Shown: piece after piece, positions 32,722 to 41,849 of the stretch
Numbering within the stretch: position 1 is the stretch's first letter
Layout of the letters: each line of letters opens with the position of its first letter
Source: an uncultured Sphingomonadaceae bacterium
Lineage (GTDB): Bacteria; Pseudomonadota; Alphaproteobacteria; Sphingomonadales; Sphingomonadaceae
DNA length: 64,000 nucleotides
NCBI GenBank assembly: GCA_947497315.1
Contig: CANMFX010000002.1
Span: 372,001-436,000 of the forward strand
Direction: 5' to 3'
The notes under the pieces: model-generated
The model's database searches: none
The model's input: only the letters and a program-made list of their open reading frames with translations
Told to the model about the DNA's origin: nothing
Position numbers and translations under genes: made by a program

Positions 32722-34008
32722 TCAGCTTCGAGCTGCCATGATCTGCTTGTTACGAGCTTCCACCGCACGAAAACCTTTGAAGACACTGAGCCCGGGATCG
32801 GTTTTTCCACTTTTGCCGATGTTGAACAGCTGCTCATAAAACCAATAAATGGTTGCGAACCCATCGATAGCCTTGACCATTTGAAAACGCTTGAGAAAAC
32901 CGAGCCAATCGGGAATAAGTTGTAAGGTGTTTTCATAGCGTGGCAACTCGTCCAGCCCCGAAAGTAATTGTTTTGGCGCATCGGTTACGACGCACATCGG
33001 TCTGCCGAGACCGATCAGGTCAGCAGCTCCGCCGGATAAGGCCTGTTCCATCGCAGCACGGGTGCGAAAACCGCCGGTAACCATAAGGGGAACTTTAACG
33101 GACGCCTGCATGGCTTTGGCAAAATCAACAAAATAGGCCTCGCGAGCCTGTGTGGACGGTGCGACATTCTGTTCCTCTTTTTCTTCCAGACCGTCTGCGC
33201 CCATCAATGCCGGCTGTTCATAGGTGCCGCCCGAAATCTCGATCAGGTCAACGCTGGCTGCTTCTAGCCATTGAACGACCTGCAAACTATCCTCAAACGC
33301 AAAGCCGCCTTTTTGGAAATCGGCGCTGTTGAGTTTTACGGAGATTGGGAAATCCGGTCCAACGGCAGCACGAACCTTCGCGACCGTGGACAATAAAAAG
33401 CGTGCGCGGTTTTCGAGACTGCCGCCATATTCATCAGTGCGCTGGTTGGCCCGAGGGCTGAGGAAACTGCTCAGCAAATAGCCATGAGCCGAATGAATTT
33501 GTGCACCGGTAAAGCCTGCGTCCTGACAGGTCTTCGCTGCCAGCGCGAAACGATCAACCAGATCCTCAATCTCTGACACCGTTAATGCGACCGGTTCGCC
33601 GAACTGGCCGCCGGGCAGACCCAGCTTTACTGCAGATGGTGCTTTAGGGTGCCTGTTGACATTGCTCTGGGTCTGTCGTCCGGCATGGCTGATCTGGGCC
33701 CAGAAGTGATTGCCATTGCGTGTGGCAACGTCCGCCCAGCTTTTCAGCGCGGCCATCATCGCCTCATCAGCAGGCTTATCGATCACGACATTGCCGGGGC
33801 GCTCCAAGTGATCCCGGTCAATCTGGATATTTCCGCTCAGCAACATGCCAGCGCCGCCGTCAGACCAGATACCGTAAAGCCGTTCCAGTTCCGGGGTCGG
33901 AACACCGTCAGGAGTAGCCATTCCTTCGGTCATGGCACCCTTGCCGATACGATTGGGCAGGACAGCACCGCAAGGCAGTGTGAGCGGATCGGCGAGTGTG
34001 ATGGTCAT
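32722..34008 (-). CDS. NADH:flavin oxidoreductase, Old Yellow Enzyme family
   Basis: Start placed at ATG 34008 (MTITLADPLTLPCGAVLPNRI), where the family homology begins; the frame is open for 24 more codons upstream. The 428-residue single-domain flavoprotein shows the FMN barrel signatures NRIGKGAMTEGMATPDG at the N-terminus, ISHAGRQTQ, GAQIHSAHGYLLSSFLSPRANQRTDEYGGS (active-site His region) and VTGGFRTRAAMEQALSGGAADLIGLGRP for phosphate binding. Such enzymes reduce activated C=C bonds with NAD(P)H in the cytoplasm. There is no C-terminal FeS/FAD extension of the 2,4-dienoyl-CoA reductase type. Natural substrate unknown. Confidence 0.92.
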   Translation of the reverse strand: MTITLADPLTLPCGAVLPNRIGKGAMTEGMATPDGVPTPELERLYGIWSDGGAGMLLSGNIQIDRDHLERPGNVVIDKPADEAMMAALKSWADVATRNGNHFWAQISHAGRQTQSNVNRHPKAPSAVKLGLPGGQFGEPVALTVSEIEDLVDRFALAAKTCQDAGFTGAQIHSAHGYLLSSFLSPRANQRTDEYGGSLENRARFLLSTVAKVRAAVGPDFPISVKLNSADFQKGGFAFEDSLQVVQWLEAASVDLIEISGGTYEQPALMGADGLEEKEEQNVAPSTQAREAYFVDFAKAMQASVKVPLMVTGGFRTRAAMEQALSGGAADLIGLGRPMCVVTDAPKQLLSGLDELPRYENTLQLIPDWLGFLKRFQMVKAIDGFATIYWFYEQLFNIGKSGKTDPGLSVFKGFRAVEARNKQIMAARS

Positions 34009-34215
34009 GGTAGAAGCCCCGATAATTGCATTGCGAATAGAAACTGATTCTGTCTTAACGCGCAATTTTTGGCAAGCCATAAGTCATGTTAATGATATTT
34101 TAAGCCTGAAATCCGCCGATTTGGCTTTTGAAAAAAACCAGTTATAGTGTAAAGTACGCAAGATCGGAGGGGTACATCCGGCGGCGTGGAGAGAGTCTGT
34201 TGAAGGGGAATGAAA

Positions 34216-34611
34216 ATGGTTGCAGCAGCATCCCGGAAATCAGTCGCAAAACATCGGTCCAGTCGTGACGTCCAGTCCACGCGATCGGTGTGCTGGGACA
34301 AGAAAATGAGCAATAACTGCGCGGGCGCTTTGCTCGTCTATACGATGATGCAAATATTCTTCGTACTCAGTTTCATTGAAACCAAGGGCATGTCGATTGC
34401 CCCCTATTTTGGCCTCGTACTGCTCGTGGCAATCATCATTCCGTTTTGCCGAAAATACGAAAAGCGCTGGGAAAATTTTGCAGACAGTGGCCTGACCGAA
34501 CAAAGCATCGCTGCCCGTTTCCGCAAAGACCAGATTGTTTTGTGGACATTGGCGCTCGGACTGCCTTTTGTTTTCATCGCCATCATCAAGGCGGTTGGCG
34601 CAGTCATCTAA
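34216..34611 (+). CDS. small membrane protein of unknown function
   Basis: The ATG at 34216 is preferred to the one at 34210, because AAGGGGA (34203-34209) is then about seven bases away. The 131-residue product has a basic, Ser-rich N-terminus (about 30 residues) followed by three hydrophobic segments (ALLVYTMMQIFFVLSFI; FGLVLLVAIIIPFC; VLWTLALGLPFVFIAIIKAVGAVI). Between the last two is the charged stretch RKYEKRWENFADSGLTEQSIAARFRKDQ. I recognise no family. It is divergent from the OYE gene and lies 70 bp before pmbA in the same direction. Confidence 0.6.
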   Translation: MVAAASRKSVAKHRSSRDVQSTRSVCWDKKMSNNCAGALLVYTMMQIFFVLSFIETKGMSIAPYFGLVLLVAIIIPFCRKYEKRWENFADSGLTEQSIAARFRKDQIVLWTLALGLPFVFIAIIKAVGAVI

Positions 34612-34681
34612 CCTCAATTTTTGATCACCAAAGACCGATCACGGCGTTGACCTCGCCGTTTCGCATACCTATGTCCTGCCC

Positions 34682-36028
34682 ATGCTAGAACCACAAGAAG
34701 CGCAGGACCGCGCCGACGCCCTTATCTCCCAAGCCAAAAAAGCCGGTGCTGATGCCGCAGACGCGATTTACGTCTGTGATGCTTCGACGCAGGTATCGAT
34801 GCGTCTCGGCAACCTGGAAGATGTTGAGCGGTCCGAAGGCGAAGAAATCGGCTTGCGCGTTTTCGCGGGTAAACGCTCTGCAACAGTGTCTTCATCGGAC
34901 ATGGATCCCGAAATATTGTCCGCCTTGGTCGGCCGGGCGATGGACATGGCGCGTGAGGCACCGGAAGATCAATATGCTGGTTTGGCACCAGAAGATTTGA
35001 TCCTGAAATCCGATCCACACCCGATTGATGGCGATGACGGAGTTGACCCTGATCCCGCCACGCTGCGCGAAATGGCTCTCAAAGCGGAAGACGCTGCACG
35101 GGCGGTGGAAGGTGTCACCAACAGTGAAGGCGGCGGCGCCAGCGCTGGCCGCTCGATTGTTGCGCTTGCTACCAGCCATGGTTTTTCAGGTGCCTATTCA
35201 ACCAGCGGCTATAGCTGTCACGCCAGCGTCATTGCCGGTGAAGGCGATGGTATGGAACGCGATTATGCTTATGACAGCACACGCCATTTTGAAGACCTTG
35301 ATACCCCGGAAGCGATTGGCAAGGAGGCTGGCGAACGCGCGGTATCGCGCCTGAACCCGGTCGATTTCAAATCAGGCGCAATGCCCGTGGTATTTGATCC
35401 ACGGATCAGCAACTCGCTGCTTGGCCATTTTGTCGGCGCCATTGCTGGCAGCAGCATCGCTCGTAAGACCAGTTTTCTTCTCGAAGCGCTCGATACGCAG
35501 GTATTTGACAGTGCGATCAACATTATCGACTGCCCGCACCGCAAGCGGGGCTTGCGCTCTAAGGCCTTTGATGGCGAAGGGCTGCCTACCGCGAAAACAA
35601 AGCTGATCGATAATGGTCGCCTCACGCAGTGGATCATGGAAAGCGCGTCGGCACGGCAATTGGGCTTGCAGCCTACCGGCCATGCTTCTCGCGGGGTTGG
35701 TGGTGCGCCGGGTGTCAGTGTGACCAATCTTCACATGAACGCCGGATCAGTCAGTAAAGCAGAGCTGATCAAAGACATTAAGCACGGGGTCTATATCACT
35801 GAATTAATTGGTCAAGGTGTGAATCCGGTTACCGGTGACTACAGCCGCGGGGCAGGCGGCTTCCTGATCAGCGATGGTGAAATCGGAGCACCGGTTTCGG
35901 AAATTACGATCGCGGGTAATCTCAAAGATATGTTTGCCAGCCTTATCCCTGCGGATGATCTGGAATATCGCTACGCGGTCAATGCGCCGACCTTGCGCAC
36001 CGATAGCATGACGGTGGCGGGTGGATAA
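34682..36028 (+). CDS. pmbA: TldD/PmbA family metalloprotease
   Basis: At 448 residues this matches the PmbA/TldE half of the TldD/TldE system. That system processes modified peptides such as microcins and affects CcdA turnover; here the physiological substrate is unknown. Typical features are the N-terminal domain (ADAADAIYVCDASTQVSMRLGNLEDVERSEGEEIGLRVF), the central VVFDPRISNSLLGHFVGAIAGSSIARKTSFL block and the C-terminal block (YITELIGQGVNPVTGDYSRGAGGFLISDGEI). The partner TldD, which carries the zinc ligands, is not encoded here. The CysQ-like gene follows 112 bp downstream in the same direction. Confidence 0.93.
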   Translation: MLEPQEAQDRADALISQAKKAGADAADAIYVCDASTQVSMRLGNLEDVERSEGEEIGLRVFAGKRSATVSSSDMDPEILSALVGRAMDMAREAPEDQYAGLAPEDLILKSDPHPIDGDDGVDPDPATLREMALKAEDAARAVEGVTNSEGGGASAGRSIVALATSHGFSGAYSTSGYSCHASVIAGEGDGMERDYAYDSTRHFEDLDTPEAIGKEAGERAVSRLNPVDFKSGAMPVVFDPRISNSLLGHFVGAIAGSSIARKTSFLLEALDTQVFDSAINIIDCPHRKRGLRSKAFDGEGLPTAKTKLIDNGRLTQWIMESASARQLGLQPTGHASRGVGGAPGVSVTNLHMNAGSVSKAELIKDIKHGVYITELIGQGVNPVTGDYSRGAGGFLISDGEIGAPVSEITIAGNLKDMFASLIPADDLEYRYAVNAPTLRTDSMTVAGG

Positions 36029-36056
36029 GGAAGCTGGTCAAAGCTAAATCGTTAGT

Positions 36057-36078
36057 GGCGCGTGTTCCGAACCGCGCC
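36057..36078 (+). terminator. weak hairpin after pmbA
   Basis: GGCGCG (36057-36062) pairs with CGCGCC (36073-36078); the inner bases GTT/AAC can extend the stem with one bulge. The sequence after it (TATCAATT) lacks a proper T-run, so intrinsic termination would be weak. It lies 29 bp after the pmbA stop. Confidence 0.3.
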
Positions 36079-36140
36079 TATCAATTAGAAAAACTGCCTT
36101 TCCAAACCCGTTGGAACAGGTTGGGGGTTAATGGAGTTGT

Positions 36141-36935
36141 ATGGGGTTGGTTGATTTTGACGAAATTATTGCGATAGCGCGGGAAGCGGGCGATTTAGCC
36201 ATGCGGCAGTGGCAGGCGGGTAAAAGCGCCAAAAAAACCTGGGAAAAATCACCTGGGCAGATTGTTAGCGAAGCCGATATTGCCGTGGATCGTTTCCTCC
36301 GTGAGCGATTGGAGGCGCAATTGCCCGAAGCCGGATGGCTGTCGGAAGAAACCGCCGAGGATCAGTCCTTGTCTGGCCGGGACAAGGCATGGGTGGTTGA
36401 TCCCATCGATGGCACCAAGGATTTTGTGAAGGGCGAAACGGGCTGGGCCGTCTCCATCGCGCTTGTTCAAAATGGAGCGCCTGTTTTCGGTATCTTGGAA
36501 GCACCGGCGATGGAAGAAACCTGGATCGCCAAAGCTGGCAGCCATACGGAAGTGAACGGCCGAAGCCTGAAGGCGAGTACCCGCGACCGCTATGATGGAT
36601 CGCGCATTCCGCTTGGCGATGTTGATCTGCCGAAAGAAATCAAACTGGCTCCGGTGACCAAGCCCAATAGCATCGCATTGCGTCTGGCAATGGTGGCTGA
36701 TGATAGGGCGGATCTGGTCGTCTCGACGCGCTGGGGCAGCGAGTGGGATATCGCTGCGGCCCATGTCATTGCCGAAGAGGCTGGGGCAATTGTCACCGAT
36801 GCACATGGCAAAGAGCTGCGCTATAACGGCACGCACGGACAGGCTTTTGGCGTTCTTTGTACTTCACAGGGTATTCATGATGCGGCCGTTGCCCGCGTCG
36901 CCAAATTTCTCTCGGAGAATGAAGGGCAGAGCTAA
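36141..36935 (+). CDS. 3'(2'),5'-bisphosphate nucleotidase / inositol monophosphatase family (CysQ-like)
   Basis: The 264-residue cytoplasmic phosphatase carries the metal-binding motifs of the family: the acidic pair LSEETAEDQ, WVVDPIDGTKDF (Asp87, Asp90) and the C-terminal WDIAAAHVIAEEAGAIVTD. The closest functional type is CysQ, which removes the 3'-phosphate from PAP produced during sulfate assimilation, but inositol-phosphatase relatives share all these motifs. GGAG precedes the ATG by about four bases. Its stop codon overlaps that of the convergent crtB by 4 bp (CTAA at 36932-36935). Confidence 0.88.
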   Translation: MGLVDFDEIIAIAREAGDLAMRQWQAGKSAKKTWEKSPGQIVSEADIAVDRFLRERLEAQLPEAGWLSEETAEDQSLSGRDKAWVVDPIDGTKDFVKGETGWAVSIALVQNGAPVFGILEAPAMEETWIAKAGSHTEVNGRSLKASTRDRYDGSRIPLGDVDLPKEIKLAPVTKPNSIALRLAMVADDRADLVVSTRWGSEWDIAAAHVIAEEAGAIVTDAHGKELRYNGTHGQAFGVLCTSQGIHDAAVARVAKFLSENEGQS

Positions 36936-37861
36936 GCTGGCCTTCGCGGGCGAGTCCAAAGCGGTTCGCGAGCTACCCCTTTCGGCTTAAACAGGGCCTG
37001 ACCGAACGCTTTTGCAACCCACGTGACCTTTGCGCCCTTGCTGGTCACAATCCGCATATTGAGTGAACCGCCTTCGCTGCGTCTAACCGCGCGGGCGATA
37101 TCGCCGTAAATTCCTGCCGCCGCCAACACAGCCCAGCGTGACCGGAAAGGCAAGCGCGCTGCACCGATCCGGGCAGAAGCCTCATAGCGTTCTGACAGAT
37201 CGCATAGTCGTTCGATGAGTTGAACCAAAGCATCTTGGCGTGTGGGATTCATCAAATCATCAGGATCAATCTGCATCTCCGCCAGCCAGTCCTTCGGCAG
37301 ATAGCAACGTCCTGCTGCTGCATCCTCGGCAATGTCGCGGGCGATATTGGAAAGCTGAAAGGCCAGTCCCAGATCACACGCCCGGTCGAGCGTTTCTTCG
37401 TCGCGTGGGGATATCCCCATCACAACCGCCATCATGCAACCAACCGCACCGGCAACATGATAGCAATATTGATAGAGATCATCCTCGCTTTGCGGACGCC
37501 ATGATTTGGCATCCAGCGCAAAGCCATCAATAACGTCATTGGCCAGCTCATTGGGCAGTCTGCATTCCTGCGCAACAATACCCATCGCATCAAAGGGCGG
37601 TTTTCCGGTTTGTTCACCGCCCATTGCGCGGCGGGTCAGCATGCGCATGACAGCAACGGTTTTTTCCGACGCCGGGGTTGCCGACATGCCATGACCATGA
37701 TCCTGACCATCGGCCAGATCATCACATTCCCGGCACCAGGCATAGAGCATCCACACCCGCTCTCGTGTGTGAACAGCAAACAGCTTGGATGCGAGCGCGA
37801 AGGATTTGGACCCGCGATCGATGCTGGCTTTGGCATGAAGGACGAGGTTGGAGCGGTTCAT
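36932..37861 (-). CDS. crtB: phytoene synthase
   Basis: The 309-residue enzyme condenses two geranylgeranyl diphosphates to phytoene, the first committed carotenoid step. Both Asp-rich magnesium/diphosphate motifs are visible: AWCRECDDLAD near residue 40-50 and QLSNIARDIAEDAAAGRCYLP near 170. It is the last gene of a crtY-crtI-crtB operon. Its ATG overlaps the TGA of crtI by one base (TGATG), which indicates translational coupling. Length and motifs are normal for the family. Confidence 0.96.
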   Translation of the reverse strand: MNRSNLVLHAKASIDRGSKSFALASKLFAVHTRERVWMLYAWCRECDDLADGQDHGHGMSATPASEKTVAVMRMLTRRAMGGEQTGKPPFDAMGIVAQECRLPNELANDVIDGFALDAKSWRPQSEDDLYQYCYHVAGAVGCMMAVVMGISPRDEETLDRACDLGLAFQLSNIARDIAEDAAAGRCYLPKDWLAEMQIDPDDLMNPTRQDALVQLIERLCDLSERYEASARIGAARLPFRSRWAVLAAAGIYGDIARAVRRSEGGSLNMRIVTSKGAKVTWVAKAFGQALFKPKGVAREPLWTRPRRPA

Positions 37862-39381
37862 CAGGCGTCTTGCAGAATATCCTCGAGCATCAGCGCCGCC
37901 GTTGCCTTGGCACTGCCGACTACCCCCGGGATACCAGCGCCCGGATGGGTGCCCGCGCCAACAAAATAGAGGTTGTTGATCACATCATCCCGGTTGTGCA
38001 CCCGGAACCAGGCGCTTTGCGTCAGTAGGGGCTCCAAACTGAAGGCGCTGCCAAGATGCGCGTTCAGGTCGGAACCGAAATCCTGCGGTGTATAGTTGAA
38101 GCTGGTCACAATCCGGTCGTGAATATCGGGGATGAGGCGGTGGCCAATCTCGTCGAGAATGCGCTTCTCGTAAATCGGCCCCATTTCTTCCCAGTCAATC
38201 GGTAGCTTGCCCTGATGCGGCACCGGTGCCAGCACATAGAAGGTACTATGACCTTCTGGTGCCATTTCCGGATCGGTGACCGTAGGATGATGGAGATAAA
38301 GCGAGAAGTCGCTCGGCAAGACGCCATTATCGTAAATATCTTCGAGCAGCCCTTTGTAGCGCGGGCCAAACAGGATCATATGGTGCGGTATGCCGGGCCA
38401 TGTGCCTTTGAGGCCAAAATGTACGACGAAGAGCGATGGTGAGTATTTCTTTTTGTTAAGCGACGTTGTGACCTTGTCGCTGCGATGCTTGTGGCTGAGC
38501 AGATCGCGATAGCTGTGCATGACATCGGCATTGGAAGCCACTGCATCAAATGTCTCGCTCCAGCCGGATTTACACGTGACGCCCGATGCCTGATCGCCCA
38601 TTGTATCAATGCTGGTGACAGGGTCGGACAGTCGGATGGTGCCGCCAATTCGTTCAAAATGTTTCACCATCGCCGCGACCAGCATATTGGTCCCGCCCTT
38701 GGCAAACCAAACGCCGCCAAGCCGCTCCAGCTTGTGGATCAGGCCGTATATCGCGCTGGTTTTCATTGGATTCCCACCAACCAATAGCGATTGGAAGGAA
38801 AGGAATTCCCGCAGTTTTTCGTTTTTCACAAAGCCGGAAACCTTGGCATAGACCGACCGATAGGCTTCAAATTTCATCAATGCAGGAGCCGCCTTGATCA
38901 TCGATTTGAAATCAAGAAATGCCTTGGTGCCGAGTTTGACATAGCCCTCTTCATAGAGCCCGCCGCTATATTGAAGGAAGCGTTTATAGCCTTCGACATC
39001 ATCCGGTTCGATCGCAGCGATATTGGCGTAAAGCTCTTCCGGGTCATTGACGTAATCGAAATTGGTCCCGTCCGGCCAGTTCAGCCGGTAAAAAGGCGAT
39101 ACCGGCATCAATTCGATATCCTTTGCCATATCATGGCAGGTCAGGTCCCATAGCTGGCTGAGGCAATCGGGATCGGTGATCACGGTTGGCCCACCGTCAA
39201 AGATGAAACCATCCTTGTCCCAGTAATAGGCCCGGCCACCCGGTTTGTCTCGACTTTCCAGGATGGTGGTCTGAATACCCGCCGACTGCAGACGAATGGC
39301 GAGCGCCAGACCGCCAAAACCGGAGCCGATAACGGCGGCCTTCTTAAACAGTTCGGACTGGCTTTTGGTTACGTCATTCAT
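37861..39381 (-). CDS. crtI: phytoene desaturase (lycopene-forming type)
   Basis: The 506-residue flavoprotein desaturates phytoene, in bacteria usually to lycopene. The N-terminal dinucleotide-binding motif AAVIGSGFGGLALAIRL is followed by ESRDKPGGRAYYWDKDGFIFDGGPTVI. The C-terminal CrtI signature FVGAGTHPGAGIPGVVGSAKATAAL is complete. It lies 12 bp downstream of crtY and overlaps crtB by one base. The neighbouring cyclase suggests lycopene as the product, to be cyclised to beta-carotene. Confidence 0.96.
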   Translation of the reverse strand: MNDVTKSQSELFKKAAVIGSGFGGLALAIRLQSAGIQTTILESRDKPGGRAYYWDKDGFIFDGGPTVITDPDCLSQLWDLTCHDMAKDIELMPVSPFYRLNWPDGTNFDYVNDPEELYANIAAIEPDDVEGYKRFLQYSGGLYEEGYVKLGTKAFLDFKSMIKAAPALMKFEAYRSVYAKVSGFVKNEKLREFLSFQSLLVGGNPMKTSAIYGLIHKLERLGGVWFAKGGTNMLVAAMVKHFERIGGTIRLSDPVTSIDTMGDQASGVTCKSGWSETFDAVASNADVMHSYRDLLSHKHRSDKVTTSLNKKKYSPSLFVVHFGLKGTWPGIPHHMILFGPRYKGLLEDIYDNGVLPSDFSLYLHHPTVTDPEMAPEGHSTFYVLAPVPHQGKLPIDWEEMGPIYEKRILDEIGHRLIPDIHDRIVTSFNYTPQDFGSDLNAHLGSAFSLEPLLTQSAWFRVHNRDDVINNLYFVGAGTHPGAGIPGVVGSAKATAALMLEDILQDA

Positions 39382-39393
39382 AGTTATTGAGGC

Positions 39394-40554
39394 TTATCTA
39401 TATTTAATCATGATGGGGAGGGCTTTGGTTATTGGGACAGGCGGACGACCGGAAAGAAGTGCGGCCTGATCCAGTCTGGTCGTCGTGCCAGCGTAGAAGC
39501 GCGCAATCAGTTTCTCATCCTTGCCGTAGGTATGTTCCAGCGTTTTATAACGTTTTTCGGGCTTACCCGCCTCGAACATCATTGCACAGAGCATATGATA
39601 GAATTTACAATCCTGCCAGTGCTTTGCCGCATATTCGCGCAGCATTATATCAAGGCTGTCCTGCGTCAAATCGGGCAACGCGGCGACCATCATGGCGGTG
39701 CGAACAGCCATAGGCAGCGAATAGCTGGTCACTGGATGAACAAGTGCCGCCCGCGCGCCGGCACGGGCCTCGATACCGTCATGGGCCGCCCAGAAAGCAT
39801 CGAAATCACCACCATAGAGCACTGGCAAACACCCTGCTTCGTTGCGGCTAATGTCGGCAATGTCCCAGCCTTGCGTTTCGGCATAGTCGGCGATCCGTTG
39901 ATGGCTGGCTTCGATGTCCAGATCACCGCCATTGGAATAATAGGTATCCTCGACAAAAATCTCGGTTGAGCTAAAGGGCAGGGAATAGACGAAACGGTAG
40001 CCATCAATCTGCTCAACCGTGGCGTCCTTGATGATTGGGTGATCCAGTCCATGGGGTTTGGAAAGACGCAAAACCTGTCCGGCAAATTTCTGCCAGCCAT
40101 ATTGGAGCGCGGAAAAATCACCGCCGCCGCGAGCGTCCAATATCGCGTTGGCCGTCAGCTTTTTGCCGTCGGCCATAGCGATAGTATTTGTGTCAATATT
40201 ATCTATTTTAGAGCCAGTTATCAGGCTTTTCTTCAACAGCTTCTTGCGAATGACGCGATCAAAATTCTCTGACAAGATCGACCGATATCCGGTATGTAGT
40301 GTGCGATCATATTTCGGGAAGCGCACATCATATCTGTCCCATTGATAGGAGATCAGCGGTTCGATCAACCAGAGATTTTCTGGCGCGATGTCACTTTCAA
40401 AGAAGGACCAGACATGGTTTCCGCCAAAATGATCGTCGGCCTCGACCAGCGCCACTAATAGCTCCGGTCGCAACTTGCGCAGGGCTAGAGCAATCAGACC
40501 GCCAGCCAGTCCGCCGCCTGCTATTGCCAGATCAAAATCTTTTCCTGCTGCCAT
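39394..40554 (-). CDS. crtY: lycopene beta-cyclase
   Basis: I use ATG 40554 (MAAGKDFDLAIAGGG), which places the nucleotide-binding motif DLAIAGGGLAGGLIALAL near the N-terminus as usual; the frame is open for 17 more codons. The 386-residue product contains the CrtY hallmarks HVWSFFESD, the DARGG segment after NAILDARGGGD and LPFSSTEIFVEDTYYS. It converts lycopene to beta-carotene. First gene of the crtY-crtI-crtB operon. Its 5' end is divergent from the di-iron hydroxylase gene, so they may share a control region of about 110 bp. Confidence 0.94.
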   Translation of the reverse strand: MAAGKDFDLAIAGGGLAGGLIALALRKLRPELLVALVEADDHFGGNHVWSFFESDIAPENLWLIEPLISYQWDRYDVRFPKYDRTLHTGYRSILSENFDRVIRKKLLKKSLITGSKIDNIDTNTIAMADGKKLTANAILDARGGGDFSALQYGWQKFAGQVLRLSKPHGLDHPIIKDATVEQIDGYRFVYSLPFSSTEIFVEDTYYSNGGDLDIEASHQRIADYAETQGWDIADISRNEAGCLPVLYGGDFDAFWAAHDGIEARAGARAALVHPVTSYSLPMAVRTAMMVAALPDLTQDSLDIMLREYAAKHWQDCKFYHMLCAMMFEAGKPEKRYKTLEHTYGKDEKLIARFYAGTTTRLDQAALLSGRPPVPITKALPIMIKYR

Positions 40555-40664
40555 AAGAAGGCCGTAGCCGATGGTGAGGGCGCAGGGAAGCCTGTCCCAA
40601 AGCATGTAAGAAAATAAACCGCTTTACCCTTGTCGGGCGCGCTTTTGCGGCATAGCGTCCGGAT

Positions 40665-41414
40665 ATGACTTACCTGCCTGCGATAATTATCTCGGCTGTA
40701 GCGATGACATTGATTGTCGGTGTGCGCTATCTGATCACCAGCGGCTTTTTCGCCTGGCTGACGCAGCGCATGCGTCCTGGGCGATATGACAAACTGAAAC
40801 CCCAGATGGCGCGTGAAATTCGATGGTCGCTCTATTCAGCGGCGATCTACGGAATCCCGGCCGGTATTGTTGCATGGGGTTGGCAGAATGCCGGCTGGAC
40901 ACAAATTTACATGGATATCAGCCTGTATCCGCTTTCGTATCTGCCGGTTTCGCTATTGGTTTATCTGTTTCTGCATGACACCTGGTTCTTCTGGACCCAC
41001 CGCCTGTTTCACCGGCGCGGCTGGTTTGAGCTTGCTCATGCGGTTCATCATGAAAGTCGCCCACCAACGGCTTGGGCGGCCATGAGTTTTCACCCGTTTG
41101 AGGCGATTAGTGGGGCAATTGTCATACCCCTTCTGGTGTTCGTAGTTCCGATACATGTCGGAATCCTAGGACTTGTCTTGCTAATCATGACAATCATGGG
41201 GGTGACTAATCACATGGGCTGGGAAATATTTCCGCGTTGGTTGGTTAACGGCCCGTTAGGAAAAGGGCTGATAACAGCCAGTCATCATGAAAAACATCAT
41301 AGTACGTATAGGGGGAATTATGGGTTATATTTTCGGTTCTGGGATAAGGTCTGTGGCACAGATCTCGGGCTTGGCGATTTTGGCGGCCCTGCCGCTCAGC
41401 AGCGCAGGCGCTAA
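40665..41414 (+). CDS. sterol desaturase/fatty-acid hydroxylase superfamily protein, likely carotenoid-modifying
   Basis: The 249-residue membrane protein has about four hydrophobic segments and the histidine boxes of di-iron hydroxylases: HDTWFFWTHRLFH, HAVHHESR and HHEKHHSTYRGNYG. It is not the short CrtZ beta-carotene 3-hydroxylase. Its place, divergent from crtY, suggests that it hydroxylates a carotenoid ring (for example a 2-hydroxylase of CrtG type), but fatty acids or hopanoids are possible substrates and the assignment is inference. The C-terminus overlaps the next gene by 95 bp in a different frame. Confidence 0.8.
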   Translation: MTYLPAIIISAVAMTLIVGVRYLITSGFFAWLTQRMRPGRYDKLKPQMAREIRWSLYSAAIYGIPAGIVAWGWQNAGWTQIYMDISLYPLSYLPVSLLVYLFLHDTWFFWTHRLFHRRGWFELAHAVHHESRPPTAWAAMSFHPFEAISGAIVIPLLVFVVPIHVGILGLVLLIMTIMGVTNHMGWEIFPRWLVNGPLGKGLITASHHEKHHSTYRGNYGLYFRFWDKVCGTDLGLGDFGGPAAQQRRR

Positions 41415-41811
41415 CCAGGCCGCAGTGGCGCCAGTCGTAACGGCGACGCTTGATATTTCCATTTCCAACCTGCGCTCGAAAAAAGGCGATGTGCTGGTGT
41501 GTCTGAGCAGCAATCCCAAATATTTTCCTGACTGCACGAAGGACAAAGACGCACGCAAATTAAAGGTAGCGGCATCCAGCGCCGACACAGTGCAGATTAC
41601 CGATGTTAAGCCGGGCACTTATGCAGTGGCGTTGGTTCATGACGAAAACTCCAACGGAAAAATGGATCTTCGCCTGTTCCTGCCGCGTGAAGGTTTTGGT
41701 TTTACGCGCAATCCCAAAATCGGTATGGGGCCTCCCAAGTTTAAATCAGCTCAATTTACGGTTGGTACCGAGGACTTAAACTATGCCGTGAAAATGAAAT
41801 ATATTCTATGA
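41320..41811 (+). CDS. DUF2141 domain secreted protein
   Basis: The ATG at 41320 is preceded by GGGGGA (41311-41316) and yields a signal-peptide-like N-terminus (one Arg, then ISGLAILAALPLSSAGA) before the mature domain. An upstream ATG at 41287 and a GTG at 41353 are alternatives. Residues of about 40-163 match DUF2141: a beta-sandwich-like segment LDISISNLRSKKGDVLVCLSS, CTKDKDARKL, VKPGTYAVALVHDENSNGKMD and GFGFTRNPKIGMGPPKFKSAQF. Periplasmic protein of unknown function, often found near carotenoid genes. Its signal-peptide coding part overlaps the 3' end of the hydroxylase gene in another frame. Confidence 0.82.
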   Translation: MGYIFGSGIRSVAQISGLAILAALPLSSAGANQAAVAPVVTATLDISISNLRSKKGDVLVCLSSNPKYFPDCTKDKDARKLKVAASSADTVQITDVKPGTYAVALVHDENSNGKMDLRLFLPREGFGFTRNPKIGMGPPKFKSAQFTVGTEDLNYAVKMKYIL

Positions 41812-41849
41812 TATGATCCGAATTCATCCCCCAGTTTTCAGGAAATAAA

